The translations under genes were made by a program, and so were the position numbers. A DNA stretch of 12,636 nt from contig CALCMV010000274.1 in NCBI GenBank assembly GCA_937967535.1, forward strand, positions 1 through 12,636, read 5' to 3'. The stretch comes from an uncultured Saprospiraceae bacterium. GTDB lineage: Bacteria; Bacteroidota; Bacteroidia; Chitinophagales; Saprospiraceae. Position 1 is the stretch's first letter; each line of letters begins with the position of its first letter. The notes under the pieces were generated by a model. That model was not told where the DNA came from. It was given only the letters and a program-made list of their open reading frames with translations, and did no database searches. Of the stretch, positions 1 through 7,512 are shown in pieces.

Positions 1-97
1 CTTCCAGTTCGCGCCGCGTTAGTTTAGTCCTTATTTGCATGTGAACGAGCTGGAAGCATCGTTCTACGGTCACGCGAACTGGAAGTATCGCGCTACG
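1..97. repeat. Inverted and tandem short repeats at window edge
   Basis: CTTCCAGTTCGCG at 1-13 is the exact reverse complement of 73-85. In addition, 46-67 and 76-97 are direct repeats with a 30-base period, identical at 18 of 22 positions and sharing CTGGAAG, ATCG and CTACG blocks. The region lies just after the stop of the minus-strand neuB gene, so it could act as a 3' hairpin for that transcript. The mixture of tandem and inverted copies looks more like the edge of a dispersed intergenic repeat that continues outside the window. No protein gene is visible here. Confidence 0.55.
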
Positions 98-1150
98 TTA
101 CCAATTAATCGCATCAAATGGAATCGGGGTATCGGCGGGGATGTCTTTGCGGACAGTTTTACCCAAAATTTGATGCAACATACTTGGAGAAATACCCGTT
201 GCAGGGCGTTTATATCCCAAGTCTTTTTCCTCAATAATCGTACCCGCCGCAAGCGGACGATGTGCAATGATGCTACGGCGCATTCCTTGTGTATTGGCGA
301 CTTCGGTAGCGGTCGGTTTTTTGACCGGATTGCCGAGCGAAGTTTCTATACTACGGATGCCCTCAACAAGTTGGGTAAATGCCTGTGGGTCGAGCGAACT
401 TGAATGGTCGGGACCCTCCATTTTGGTGTCAAGTGTAAAGTGTTTTTCGATAAGACAAGCCCCCAAAGCCACCGCCGCATAACAGGCGTAATTGCTTGGC
501 ACATGGTCGGAATATCCAATCTGAATATCGAGCGATTGCTGCATGGCAGACATGGCGCGAATGTTGGCATCTTGGAGCGAAGAGGGGTAATTGGTGGTGC
601 ATTGAAGTAATATAATATCCTGATTTTCAGTACTTCTAATGGCTTGTACGCCTTCATAGACTTCGGCGAGTGTAGCCATGCCGGAGGAGATAATCATGGG
701 TTTGCCCTTGCGGGCTACATACTCCAAAAATGGTGTTTCGACCAATTGCCCGGAAGCTATTTTGAAGGCATCTACGCCCAAATCTGCCAACAAATCTGCG
801 TCTTCTTTATTATAAGGTGTGGAAAGGAATTGGATGTCGAGTTCGCGGCAGTACGCCATAATTTTTTGCCAATCTTCAGTTTGGAGTTCGAGTTTTTTGA
901 GCATGTCAAATTGTGATTCGCCGGGGTCGGTCACTTGCAATTGGTAATTAGCTTTGGGGGCTTCGGGCGTGACGATTTGGGCGGCTTTGAAGGTTTGGAA
1001 TTTGACGCAATCGGCACCTGTTTTTTTGGCTTCCCGCACCAATTCAAGGGCTAAATCAAGGCTGCCATTGTGGTTGACGCCCGCTTCAGCGATGATGTAA
1101 ACAGGATGCCCCTGACCTATCGGGCGATTTTGGATGGATATTGTTTGCAT
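98..1150 (-). CDS. neuB: NeuB-family nonulosonic acid synthase (N-acetylneuraminate or legionaminate synthase)
   Basis: This 350-residue protein is a NeuB-type synthase, which condenses phosphoenolpyruvate with an N-acetylated hexose to give a nine-carbon sialic-acid-like sugar in the cytoplasm. The N-terminal TIM-barrel half shows EAGVNHNG at residues 22-29, KFQTF at 50-54, and the family block around EKHFTLD and GPDH near 235-253. The C-terminal part, about residues 285-345, matches the SAF (antifreeze-like) domain, with RRSI and GKTVRKDIPAD segments. The length is normal for the family. The sequence cannot separate sialic, legionaminic and related acids, and none of the usual partners (epimerase, CMP-sugar synthetase) is in the window. 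The gene is divergent from a glycan-assembly operon, which supports a surface-sugar role. A Bacteroidota promoter lies about 105 bases upstream, leaving a long repeat-bearing leader. Confidence 0.93.
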   Translation of the reverse strand: MQTISIQNRPIGQGHPVYIIAEAGVNHNGSLDLALELVREAKKTGADCVKFQTFKAAQIVTPEAPKANYQLQVTDPGESQFDMLKKLELQTEDWQKIMAYCRELDIQFLSTPYNKEDADLLADLGVDAFKIASGQLVETPFLEYVARKGKPMIISSGMATLAEVYEGVQAIRSTENQDIILLQCTTNYPSSLQDANIRAMSAMQQSLDIQIGYSDHVPSNYACYAAVALGACLIEKHFTLDTKMEGPDHSSSLDPQAFTQLVEGIRSIETSLGNPVKKPTATEVANTQGMRRSIIAHRPLAAGTIIEEKDLGYKRPATGISPSMLHQILGKTVRKDIPADTPIPFDAINW

Positions 1151-1154
1151 GTGT

Positions 1155-1202
1155 TTGACGAGTTGTTGAGTTGACGAGTTGTTGAGTTGATGAATTGGGG
1201 AG
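1155..1202. repeat. Tandem 16-bp repeats in neuB leader
   Basis: TTGACGAGTTGTTGAG occurs at 1155-1170 and again without change at 1171-1186. A third, diverged copy at 1187-1202 matches 12 of 16 positions. The following bases (to about 1240) keep a looser TTG/ATTCG rhythm. The repeats lie between the predicted minus-strand neuB promoter and the neuB start codon, so they would be transcribed as part of its leader. Confidence 0.8.
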
Positions 1203-1254
1203 TCGTTATTTGTCTATTCGTTGACTTGTTTATTCGTTTTTTTTCGTAAAAAAT

Positions 1255-1285
1255 CAAAAATAGATATGTACAGGCGTTCATGCAA
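1255..1285 (-). promoter_or_regulatory. Predicted promoter of neuB
   Basis: On the minus strand a -7 box TATTTTTG (plus-strand 1255-1262) fits TAnnTTTG. A TTG at 1285-1283 sits 20 bases upstream, the spacing expected for the -33 element of Bacteroidota. The same TTG, 20 bases, TATTTTTG arrangement recurs before the antitoxin gene at 7562. Confidence 0.6.
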
Positions 1286-1288
1286 TGT

Positions 1289-1315
1289 TTTGAGTGATTA
1301 ATTGTTTTATCTTTG
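1289..1315 (+). promoter_or_regulatory. Predicted promoter of glycan operon
   Basis: TATCTTTG at 1308-1315 matches the TAnnTTTG -7 box and ends only 11 bases before the start codon at 1327, implying a very short leader. A TTTG at 1289-1292 could be the -33 element, but its 15-base spacing is shorter than usual. It abuts the minus-strand neuB promoter, so the two operons would share a compact divergent control region. Confidence 0.5.
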
Positions 1316-1326
1316 GGGAATTTTAA

Positions 1327-2634
1327 ATGAAAAAGACAAAAAACATACGTGATATAAATTATGAGGATTTATCGAAAGTGTATTTTTCGATACTTCAGTT
1401 TGGTTTTAGTGGCTATCTGGAAATGGCATCGGAGGGGGTGCGAAATCAGTTTTCGGCGAGTCGGTGGTGGCGGCGATTGGTGAATATCGTGGGGCGTTTG
1501 GTGGCTTTGCCGTTTCGGGCGATTTATTATCCATTTAAATTTCGTAAATACCTGAATTATAATAAATTACAAAATGCCCCCTGGTTGCTGATTACAAGTA
1601 GTAATAACCGTGCAGTTTTGAAAATTTTGAAAGAACGTCTGCCCGAATCCGTTTATCTGACTTATGAAGCGGCTGTTTCGCAGTCGGATGATATTGTGCC
1701 GCTATTGCATGGGCGAATTTTGTATCGTTTGTATCGTTTTCCGTTTATTTATTATCAATTCAAAAAAAAATACGGTAAACAAGCATGGTGGTATGCGGAT
1801 TATATTTTTAAGGCAGTGGGGCAGTATGAAGCCTGTCGGCATTTTATCCGAAAATACGAACCTGCATACATTGTTTTTGCGAATGACCATACGATTTTTC
1901 CGCGAGCTATGTTGTTGGCTGCCAAGTCATTGGGCGTACCGACGATTTATGTGCAACATGCGAGTGTGACACCGTATTTTCCGCCTTTAGATTTTGATTT
2001 GAGCCTACTCGAAGGGCAGGCAACGCTCGACAGATACGCCGAAAACGGCACAGTAAATGGTGAGGTGCGCTTTATCGGAATGCCAAAATTTGACCCTTAC
2101 GCATCGCTACGCAATAGGCAGTCGCGGGTGCAGCGTGTGGGGATTTGTTGTAATAAATTGGATGAGACAGCAGACGTAGAAACATTGGTGGATTATTTGG
2201 TTGCTCAATTGCCGCAGCTAAGATTTACTTTTCGTCCACATCCGGCTGATGAACGTAATTTTTCGATGCCGGAAGGCGTTTTATATTCGACAAAGGCAGA
2301 AAATGTGTTTGATTTTTTGCAAAAACAAGACCTGATTATTGCGGGAAATACCTCTACACACCTCGAAGCGGTATTGCTGAATGTGGTGAGCATTTATTAC
2401 GAGTTTGGTGCATACGATACGAATATCAGCGATATGTACGGCTACTGCAAAAATGGCTTGGCAGTACGAGCCGATACCCGCGAAAAATTATTAGAAATCA
2501 TTGAAAATCAATCCAATAAGAAAGACGAAGAAGTGTTTAGAAAAGCTACTTATTATAATCATACCGCAGGTACGGCAGAGGAAGGACGCAGTGGTGAACT
2601 CGCTGTCCAATACCTCAAAGATTTTATCATTTAA
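1327..2634 (+). CDS. Putative surface-polysaccharide transferase, GT-B-like / CDP-glycerol-transferase-like
   Basis: This 435-residue soluble protein is the first gene of a three-gene surface-glycan operon. The C-terminal half resembles GT-B-type transferases of the CDP-glycerol glycerophosphotransferase or capsule-synthesis type. It has a YVQHAS segment at residues 208-213 after a predicted strand, a GMPKFDPY turn near 251, FRPHP at 302-306 and NTSTHLEA at 341-348, the last two being typical of the nucleotide-sugar side of such folds. The N-terminal 80 residues are basic and aromatic (RWWRR, FRAIYYPFKFRKY), which would suit contact with the inner face of the membrane. The donor and acceptor cannot be read from the sequence. 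The stop is six bases before the flippase start, so the two are almost certainly co-transcribed. Assignment to a transferase fold is moderately sure; the precise family is not. Confidence 0.6.
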   Translation: MKKTKNIRDINYEDLSKVYFSILQFGFSGYLEMASEGVRNQFSASRWWRRLVNIVGRLVALPFRAIYYPFKFRKYLNYNKLQNAPWLLITSSNNRAVLKILKERLPESVYLTYEAAVSQSDDIVPLLHGRILYRLYRFPFIYYQFKKKYGKQAWWYADYIFKAVGQYEACRHFIRKYEPAYIVFANDHTIFPRAMLLAAKSLGVPTIYVQHASVTPYFPPLDFDLSLLEGQATLDRYAENGTVNGEVRFIGMPKFDPYASLRNRQSRVQRVGICCNKLDETADVETLVDYLVAQLPQLRFTFRPHPADERNFSMPEGVLYSTKAENVFDFLQKQDLIIAGNTSTHLEAVLLNVVSIYYEFGAYDTNISDMYGYCKNGLAVRADTREKLLEIIENQSNKKDEEVFRKATYYNHTAGTAEEGRSGELAVQYLKDFII

Positions 2635-2640
2635 CCACGC

Positions 2641-3906
2641 ATGAAATTACTCAAATCGCTTTCTCTTTATACGATTTCCGGGCTTAGTAGCAAGGCGGCA
2701 GGTTTTCTGATTCTGCCCCTCGTAGCCAATGAAATTGGTAAGGAGAATATGGGGATTTTGGGTTTGATTTATTCGATTACGGGGGTGGTCGCGCCTTTGA
2801 TTATATTGAGTGTGGGGCAGGCGATTAGTGTCGAATATTATCGCAGAGAACATGGGGAAAATACTTTTTCGAGTTATTTCAGTTCTGTATTAATCAATCC
2901 TTTAATCTCGTTTGGAATATTTGTTTTGCTGTTTCTTATTTTTGGAAAATATTTGGCAGCAGCTATTCAACTTGACCCAAAATGGATGCCTGTTATTCCG
3001 TTTTATTGCCTTGCTATATTGATTCCCTCTGTGGTATCTGTTATTTATCAAGTTACTAATCAGCCGGTTAAACATCTTACTTTTAATGTAGGTATGACTC
3101 TGCTTGAAATGGTACTCGCTATATTATTTGTACTTGCGTTAAAGTGGAATTATGATGGAAGAGTATGGTCTATTGTGGGTAGTAAGATGGTTTTTACGGG
3201 AATAGGCTTGTACCTTTTGTATCGAAGTGGTTTGTTGACACGCCAAGTATCGAAGGTCTATCAGCATGATGCGTGGAAGTTTGCGCTGCCCTTGATTCCT
3301 TACTATGTCGCGGCTTCGGTGGTGAATTTTTCTGACCGCATATTTATCGGATGGATGGAAAATGTGGGCGACTTGGGGGTTTATGAAATAGGCTATAAGA
3401 TAGGTAGCGTTGTGTTGATATTACAAGCAGCTTTTTCTTTGGCTTGGGTGCCTTTTTTGTACGAACTCATTAAACGGGATACCGAGCAGGCACGTCGAAA
3501 AATCGTGCTATATACCTATGCAGGAATGGCGGGATTTGTGATGGCAACATTAGGGGTGACTTTGCTTGCTCCTGTGGCATTATATCTATTCAAACCGGAA
3601 TATCAAGGCGGATTGGTGTATGTATTTTGGGTGGCACTCGCTTATGGTTTTTTGGGTTGGTATTCGCTTAGGGCGAGTTTTATTTTGTATTTTAAAAAGA
3701 ACATATACCTGACCTATATTGCTATTATAAAAATCATTGTTAATTTGGCTTTAAATTATTTTCTGATTAAGTATTTTGGAGTTGTGGGGGCTGCTTATGC
3801 AACGGCGATTTCGTTTTTGATAGAATTTATTTTAGCACATGTTGTATCTGAACATATTTACCCTTTGCCGTGGTTTTATTTTTTGAAAAATAAAAAGAAC
3901 ATTTGA
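2641..3906 (+). CDS. Wzx-type polysaccharide flippase (MVF/MATE-like membrane protein)
   Basis: This 421-residue, highly hydrophobic protein has about 12 predicted membrane segments and belongs to the polysaccharide biosynthesis (Wzx/RfbX) exporter group, which flips lipid-linked oligosaccharide units across the inner membrane. The N-terminus, with SLYTISGLSSKAAGFLILP and GKENMGILGLIYS, is the usual first-helix pattern of this family. LVPxYYVA-like and SDRIFIGW segments around residues 215-240 are also characteristic. The length matches typical Wzx proteins. It starts six bases after the transferase gene and ends four bases before the methyltransferase gene. The operon context supports O-antigen, capsule or exopolysaccharide export. 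The transported glycan cannot be inferred. Confidence 0.87.
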   Translation: MKLLKSLSLYTISGLSSKAAGFLILPLVANEIGKENMGILGLIYSITGVVAPLIILSVGQAISVEYYRREHGENTFSSYFSSVLINPLISFGIFVLLFLIFGKYLAAAIQLDPKWMPVIPFYCLAILIPSVVSVIYQVTNQPVKHLTFNVGMTLLEMVLAILFVLALKWNYDGRVWSIVGSKMVFTGIGLYLLYRSGLLTRQVSKVYQHDAWKFALPLIPYYVAASVVNFSDRIFIGWMENVGDLGVYEIGYKIGSVVLILQAAFSLAWVPFLYELIKRDTEQARRKIVLYTYAGMAGFVMATLGVTLLAPVALYLFKPEYQGGLVYVFWVALAYGFLGWYSLRASFILYFKKNIYLTYIAIIKIIVNLALNYFLIKYFGVVGAAYATAISFLIEFILAHVVSEHIYPLPWFYFLKNKKNI

Positions 3907-3910
3907 TATA

Positions 3911-4834
3911 ATGAATAATAATTTTGAACAAGTAAATTGTGCGGTATGTGGGGCGGATAATACGGAGAAAATTTGTGAGCGTGGACAGTTTGGTTTGCCG
4001 ACTCATGTGGTCATCTGTAAGGATTGCGGTTTATCGTATTTGAATCCGCGTTGGGATAAGGGGCGGTATATTCATTTTTACGAAAAAGAATATGACAAAT
4101 ATTATCGTCCGAATGTTCAGAAAAATACAGAAAGAGCAGGAATAAATTATTATCAACCTGTATATGAACGCTTAGATAAAAGCGGATTATTGCCTGAAAA
4201 TATTCAGCAAGTATTGGACATTGGGAGTGGTGATGGGAATAATTTGGAGTATTTGATGGAGAAAATTTCTGATGCGGATTATTACGCGATTGAGCCTTCG
4301 GAAGAATGTCGAAAAACACTGACAAGTATGGGCGTGAAGATGCTTGGTACAGATATAGATATTGATTTTCACGAAAAATTTGAAGGCTTTTTTGATGTGA
4401 TTATTATGCGGCATGTATTGGAGCATTTTGCCAATCCGGTCAGTGCTATGCAAAAGGTAAGAGCTATTTTGAAAGATGATGGTATTGCCTATATTGCTGT
4501 GCCGAATAATTTGAAATTTGGCAATAGTAAATTATTGGATAATTGGTTTAGGGTCGTTCATACGTATTATTTTAATGTACATTCTTTGAGAAATGTATTT
4601 AGAAAAGCAGGTATAAAAACCTTGCTGATGGAAGAAGGAGATAAATACAATCAAAGAGAATTATTTGTCATCGTAAAGAAAGGAAAAGTAGAAGAAGTTG
4701 ACGTTAAATCAGAAAATTATACCATACAGAAAGATATATTTGACAAGAAATTAAAAGGAGAAAAAACATTAATAAATAAGCTGAAAAGACGAATCAAATA
4801 CGATATATTGCAAGCATTTAAAACAAAGAAATAA
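3911..4834 (+). CDS. Class I SAM-dependent methyltransferase with N-terminal CxxC zinc motif
   Basis: This 307-residue protein has two CxxC pairs at residues 10-13 and 36-39, a zinc-knuckle arrangement seen at the N-terminus of many sugar- and surface-associated methyltransferases. SAM-binding motif I is VLDIGSGDG at 101-109, an acidic EPS block near 128 follows, and HVLEHF at 168-173 with a downstream VRAILKDDG matches the Methyltransf_23/Methyltransf_11 pattern. The last 60 residues are lysine-rich and probably helical. It is the third gene of the glycan operon, starting four bases after the flippase stop. It probably methylates a sugar or glycan precursor, but C-, O- and N-methylation cannot be told apart. 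Its coding sequence is more AT-rich than the first gene of the operon. Confidence 0.85.
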   Translation: MNNNFEQVNCAVCGADNTEKICERGQFGLPTHVVICKDCGLSYLNPRWDKGRYIHFYEKEYDKYYRPNVQKNTERAGINYYQPVYERLDKSGLLPENIQQVLDIGSGDGNNLEYLMEKISDADYYAIEPSEECRKTLTSMGVKMLGTDIDIDFHEKFEGFFDVIIMRHVLEHFANPVSAMQKVRAILKDDGIAYIAVPNNLKFGNSKLLDNWFRVVHTYYFNVHSLRNVFRKAGIKTLLMEEGDKYNQRELFVIVKKGKVEEVDVKSENYTIQKDIFDKKLKGEKTLINKLKRRIKYDILQAFKTKK

Positions 4835-5237
4835 GTAACTTTTTAAACTAAAACTACTATGAAAATGAATCTTTCTAAAAACATACTTTTTTTTAAATCT
4901 ATCTAATTTTAATGTGTTCGCTAAATTGGATATTCAGTGTTTTTTGATTATTAATAATAATTAAATTATAATTTGTATTTATTTAAAAATTAATTATTTA
5001 CAAAAATAAAAATAAATAAACTATTCACGTTCAATTTGTAATTTTTAATTTGGCAAACACATTGTAATTTATAGATTTTTAAAATTTATTTTCAAAAATT
5101 TCAACTAAAATAAAATCTGTTGAGTTTTCAGGTTAATTAGCATTACATTCATAACACTACCCACTTTAGAAATAACTCGCAACTCCTAACCGCAACCCGC
5201 AACATAACAATCTCTGCTTTTTGCCTGTTAGGTAAAT
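4835..5237. other. AT-rich intergenic region with no supported gene
   Basis: This 403-base gap is very AT-rich. The only open frame near its left end is a 15-codon frame at 4859-4906 with no support. An imperfect inverted repeat spanning 4911-5063 is described separately. The last 70 bases before the Nudix gene are more mixed in composition and contain CAACTC and CGCAAC repeats but no clear TAnnTTTG box. Confidence 0.6.
4911..5063. repeat. Imperfect long inverted repeat, possible decayed insertion element
   Basis: AATGTGTTCGCTAAATT at 4911-4927 and AATTTGGCAAACACATT at 5047-5063 are reverse complements at 15 of 17 positions and enclose about 120 bases of AT-rich DNA. A second internal pairing of TATTTATTT-like and AAATAAATA-like tracts lies inside. 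It could be a remnant MITE or a distant terminator after the glycan operon. No convincing target-site duplication is seen. Confidence 0.4.
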
Positions 5238-5897
5238 ATGGATTTTGAAATACTCATCGAAGGCATCCGCCGACAACTCACACAAGCACTTCCGGGCGAG
5301 GAGGCACAATACCGCATGGCAAGCTACACTCGTAAAGACATCGAATTGCGAAAAATCAAACCGCGTGACGATGTGCGCGTGGCGGCAGTCTTGGCAATGC
5401 TATACCCAAAAGACGGCAAAGCCCACATCGCGCTGATGCAACGCACCGACAGGGGCGCACATGCCGGGCAAGTCAGCTTTCCCGGCGGTGGTGTAGAGGA
5501 ACAAGATAATGACCTGACAGACACCGCATTGCGCGAGGCACAAGAGGAAGTCAACATCCGACCCAATGATGTAAAAATACTTGGAAAACTGACACCGATG
5601 CACATCCCGATTAGCAACTCGATGGTATATCCGATAGTCGGCTATTCGCATGTGGTGCCTGATTATGTACCCGACCCTGCGGAGGTAAAAGCCGTCATAG
5701 AAGCCCCGCTTGCCGATTTTTTTAATCCCGATAAATTGAAAACGACTGACATCCGTGTACCTGCCGGATTCGTATTGAAAAATACGCCATACTTCGACAT
5801 AAAAGGTTTTGTCGTGTGGGGAGCTACTGCCATGATGATGAATGAGTTATTAGAGGTCATCAAACTCGGAACGAGCCTAAGAAATGCCAAAATTTGA
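5238..5897 (+). CDS. Nudix hydrolase, probable CoA pyrophosphatase (NudL-like)
   Basis: This 219-residue Nudix protein carries the CoA-pyrophosphatase signature. QRTDRGAHAGQVSFPGGG at residues 68-85 precedes the Nudix helix TALREAQEEVNI at 96-107, which supplies the metal-binding REAQEE core (99-104). Members of this subgroup cleave coenzyme A or its derivatives to 3',5'-ADP and phosphopantetheine. As in other NudL-type proteins, the first glutamate of the general Nudix consensus is not conserved, so its absence here is not a defect. The segment PMHIPISNSMVYPIVGY after the box also fits the subgroup. The start at 5238 follows a GTTAGG stretch and gives the expected N-terminus. The gene appears to be a single unit, with the next gene having its own promoter. 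Confidence 0.88.
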   Translation: MDFEILIEGIRRQLTQALPGEEAQYRMASYTRKDIELRKIKPRDDVRVAAVLAMLYPKDGKAHIALMQRTDRGAHAGQVSFPGGGVEEQDNDLTDTALREAQEEVNIRPNDVKILGKLTPMHIPISNSMVYPIVGYSHVVPDYVPDPAEVKAVIEAPLADFFNPDKLKTTDIRVPAGFVLKNTPYFDIKGFVVWGATAMMMNELLEVIKLGTSLRNAKI

Positions 5898-5962
5898 ATA
5901 GGAAAATTGAAGATTTGGTGCTTGTAATTTGGAATTTCAAAGTAGTTTTGGCTCAAAGTTTG

Positions 5963-5970
5963 TACCTTTG
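5963..5970 (+). promoter_or_regulatory. Promoter -7 box of the fasciclin lipoprotein gene
   Basis: TACCTTTG at 5963-5970 is a clean match to the Bacteroidota TAnnTTTG -7 box, followed by GC as often seen. It lies 44 bases upstream of the start codon at 6015. No TTG sits at the ideal 19-20 base spacing; the nearest is TTTTG at 5946-5950, 12 bases away. Confidence 0.6.
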
Positions 5971-6014
5971 CAGTCGTTTTTCAAATTAACATTATTTTAA
6001 TATTCAAACTAAGT

Positions 6015-6947
6015 ATGAAATTATTTAATTTAAAATCATTATTACTTCCCCTTAGCTTATTGGTAGTTGTTATATTATTTCCTGCCTGCGAACCCGACGA
6101 AACCGACCCCGTACCCACTTCACTGTCCGAAACCTTGGATACATTTTCCGAATTGAGTACATTGGTAGATGCACTTGCCGCCGCCAACCTGACTTCTCAA
6201 CTCGACGGTGCCGCAGTAACCATCTTTGCACCGACCAACGCTGCTTTTGATGCTTTCCTTGCCAATGCAGGGGTAGCTTCTGTCAATGATTTGCCTATCG
6301 GCGACTTGAGAAATGTCTTACTCAATCACGTAATAGATGGTGTTGTCGGTTCATTTGACCTCACCAACGGATATGTCAGTACCCTTGCCGATGCACAGGG
6401 TTTTCCTGCCAGCATGAAGGTAGATGTAGATGCGCTTTCGCTCAACAATTCTGCCAATATCACAAGCGTAGATATTGATGGTCTTACGGGAGTCATTCAC
6501 GTAGTTGACCAAGTGATTACGGTGCCGGACATCATTAATTTAGCTAATAATGACGGCAACCTTAATAACCTTGTAGCCGATCTTGCTACCGTAGATTTGG
6601 TCAATACTTTGCAAGGTGAAGGACCATTTACCATTTTCGCGCCTACAGATGATGCTATTCAATGGACGACTTCAATGAATATACCGTTTGATGTCTTGGA
6701 AGAGATTCTTTCAGACCATGTTGTAGATGGCAATATCCGTTCTGAGGATTTGTCTGACGACCTGTTAATTGATTCTTTTGGTCTCGATACGACAAGTAGC
6801 TATACTATTCGATTCGGTGCTGATGGTACTACCCAAATCGTAGAAACCGGTAGCAATCCGGAGCGCATCATCGCACGTATTACGATGACTGACCTTCAGG
6901 GTAGCAACGGTGTTGTTCACATGATTGATAATGTGATTATTTTATAA
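6015..6947 (+). CDS. Lipoprotein with two fasciclin (FAS1) domains
   Basis: This 310-residue protein starts with a signal peptide (KSLLLPLSLLVVVILF) ending in a lipobox-like FPAC, with the lipidated cysteine at residue 25. The next residues, EPDETD, are acidic, which in Bacteroidota often marks lipoproteins destined for the outer membrane surface; that location is inferred. Two FAS1 domains follow, about residues 38-170 and 173-310. Each has the family's TIFAPTNAAF or TIFAPTDDAI block, an LLNHVIDG or LSDHVVDG block, and a closing GVIHVVDQVI or GVVHMIDNVI block. FAS1 domains mediate adhesion to proteins or polysaccharides, so a surface adhesion role is likely. The second domain is the more diverged. 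The gene is monocistronic by spacing and has its own -7 box. Confidence 0.92.
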   Translation: MKLFNLKSLLLPLSLLVVVILFPACEPDETDPVPTSLSETLDTFSELSTLVDALAAANLTSQLDGAAVTIFAPTNAAFDAFLANAGVASVNDLPIGDLRNVLLNHVIDGVVGSFDLTNGYVSTLADAQGFPASMKVDVDALSLNNSANITSVDIDGLTGVIHVVDQVITVPDIINLANNDGNLNNLVADLATVDLVNTLQGEGPFTIFAPTDDAIQWTTSMNIPFDVLEEILSDHVVDGNIRSEDLSDDLLIDSFGLDTTSSYTIRFGADGTTQIVETGSNPERIIARITMTDLQGSNGVVHMIDNVIIL

Positions 6948-6959
6948 TTATGAATAGAT

Positions 6960-7009
6960 GAATGAATGAATCATTTCTAATACATTGATAATCAATCGCT
7001 CATTCATTC
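6960..7009. repeat. Hairpin with 14-base conserved loop motif
   Basis: GAATGAATGA at 6960-6969 pairs exactly with 7000-7009. The loop contains the near-palindrome ATTGATAATCAAT at 6984-6996. Bases 6986-6999 are the reverse complement of GCGATTGATTATCA, which recurs exactly in another hairpin loop at 8548-8561. It follows the fasciclin gene by 12 bases and could serve as its transcription terminator, although no T-tract follows. Confidence 0.5.
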
Positions 7010-7013
7010 AAAA

Positions 7014-7150
7014 GGCTATCCGTCTAAGTTTGCCTAAGATGACGGACACTTTCAAAGTGTCAGGCATCACCAAATCTTAAAAATCAGCGTTTTACAAAAA
7101 AAACCATAAAACGTTGATTATCAGGGTTGAGCAAAGTTAGACGGGTAGCC
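7014..7150 (+). other. Nested inverted repeats: candidate three-way-junction RNA or small mobile repeat
   Basis: Outer arms at 7014-7034 and 7130-7150 are complementary at 18 of 21 positions, plus one T-G wobble (7019 with 7145). They enclose two further inverted repeats. Arms 7038-7052 and 7054-7068 match at 13 of 15 positions, centred on GACACTTTCAAAGTGTC. Arms 7082-7094 and 7107-7119 match at 12 of 13, the exception being a G-T wobble, around a 12-base A-rich loop. Read as plus-strand RNA this folds into one closing stem and two hairpins. Both outer arms contain an inward-facing -7-like box, TAAGTTTG at 7025-7032 and, on the minus strand, TAACTTTG at 7139-7132. The element ends 26 bases before the ybjQ-like start codon. 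It may be a leader RNA or a MITE-like repeat; no function is proven. Confidence 0.55.
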
Positions 7151-7176
7151 ACTCAAAATTCATTCACTCATTGAGC

Positions 7177-7491
7177 ATGATTGTCACCACAACAGAAAAT
7201 ATTCCCGGAAAAGAAATCACTGAAATTGTAGGTATTGCGCGGGGCAACACCGTAAGGGCGCGAAATATCGGGCGCGATATTTTTGCCGGATTAAAAAACA
7301 TCATTGGCGGCGAAATCAGCGAATACACCAATCTGCAAGCCTCCGCCCGTGAGGAAGCGATGTCTCGCATGGTCGAAGATGCCCAAGCACTCGGCGCAGA
7401 TGCCGTTGTCAATGTACGTATGGCAACTTCTATGATTATGCAAGGCATGTCAGAGATATTGGTCTATGGAACAGCCGTTAAGTTGAAATAA
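7177..7491 (+). CDS. YbjQ/UPF0145-family protein
   Basis: This 104-residue protein matches the YbjQ (UPF0145, putative heavy-metal-binding) family over its full length. It opens with the usual MIVTTTENIPGKEI and has the GIARGNTVRARNIGRD block near residues 19-33, the Y-TNLQ-AREEA helix near 50-61, and the signature ALGADAVVNVR near 71-81. The ATG at 7177 is chosen over an upstream TTG at 7171 because it gives the canonical family N-terminus. The biochemical role of this family is not settled; the metal-binding label comes from structural proposals. It is preceded by the nested inverted-repeat element, which may therefore lie in its leader. The following toxin-antitoxin pair has its own promoter. 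Confidence 0.9.
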   Translation: MIVTTTENIPGKEITEIVGIARGNTVRARNIGRDIFAGLKNIIGGEISEYTNLQASAREEAMSRMVEDAQALGADAVVNVRMATSMIMQGMSEILVYGTAVKLK

Positions 7492-7512
7492 TTTTTGACT
7501 AAATTGAAAAAC

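Noticed and set aside
346..916. Open frames opposite or overlapping neuB (for example 644-916 plus)
   Set aside because: These are frame shadows of the clearly coding neuB gene, with no family features.
4859..4906. Small 15-codon open frame after the methyltransferase gene
   Set aside because: It is too short, lies in AT-rich low-complexity sequence, and shows no recognisable peptide or conserved signal.
7014..7150. Phase-variable invertible promoter
   Set aside because: The outer arms are imperfect, no recombinase gene is in the window, and the -7 boxes lie inside the arms, so inversion would change little.
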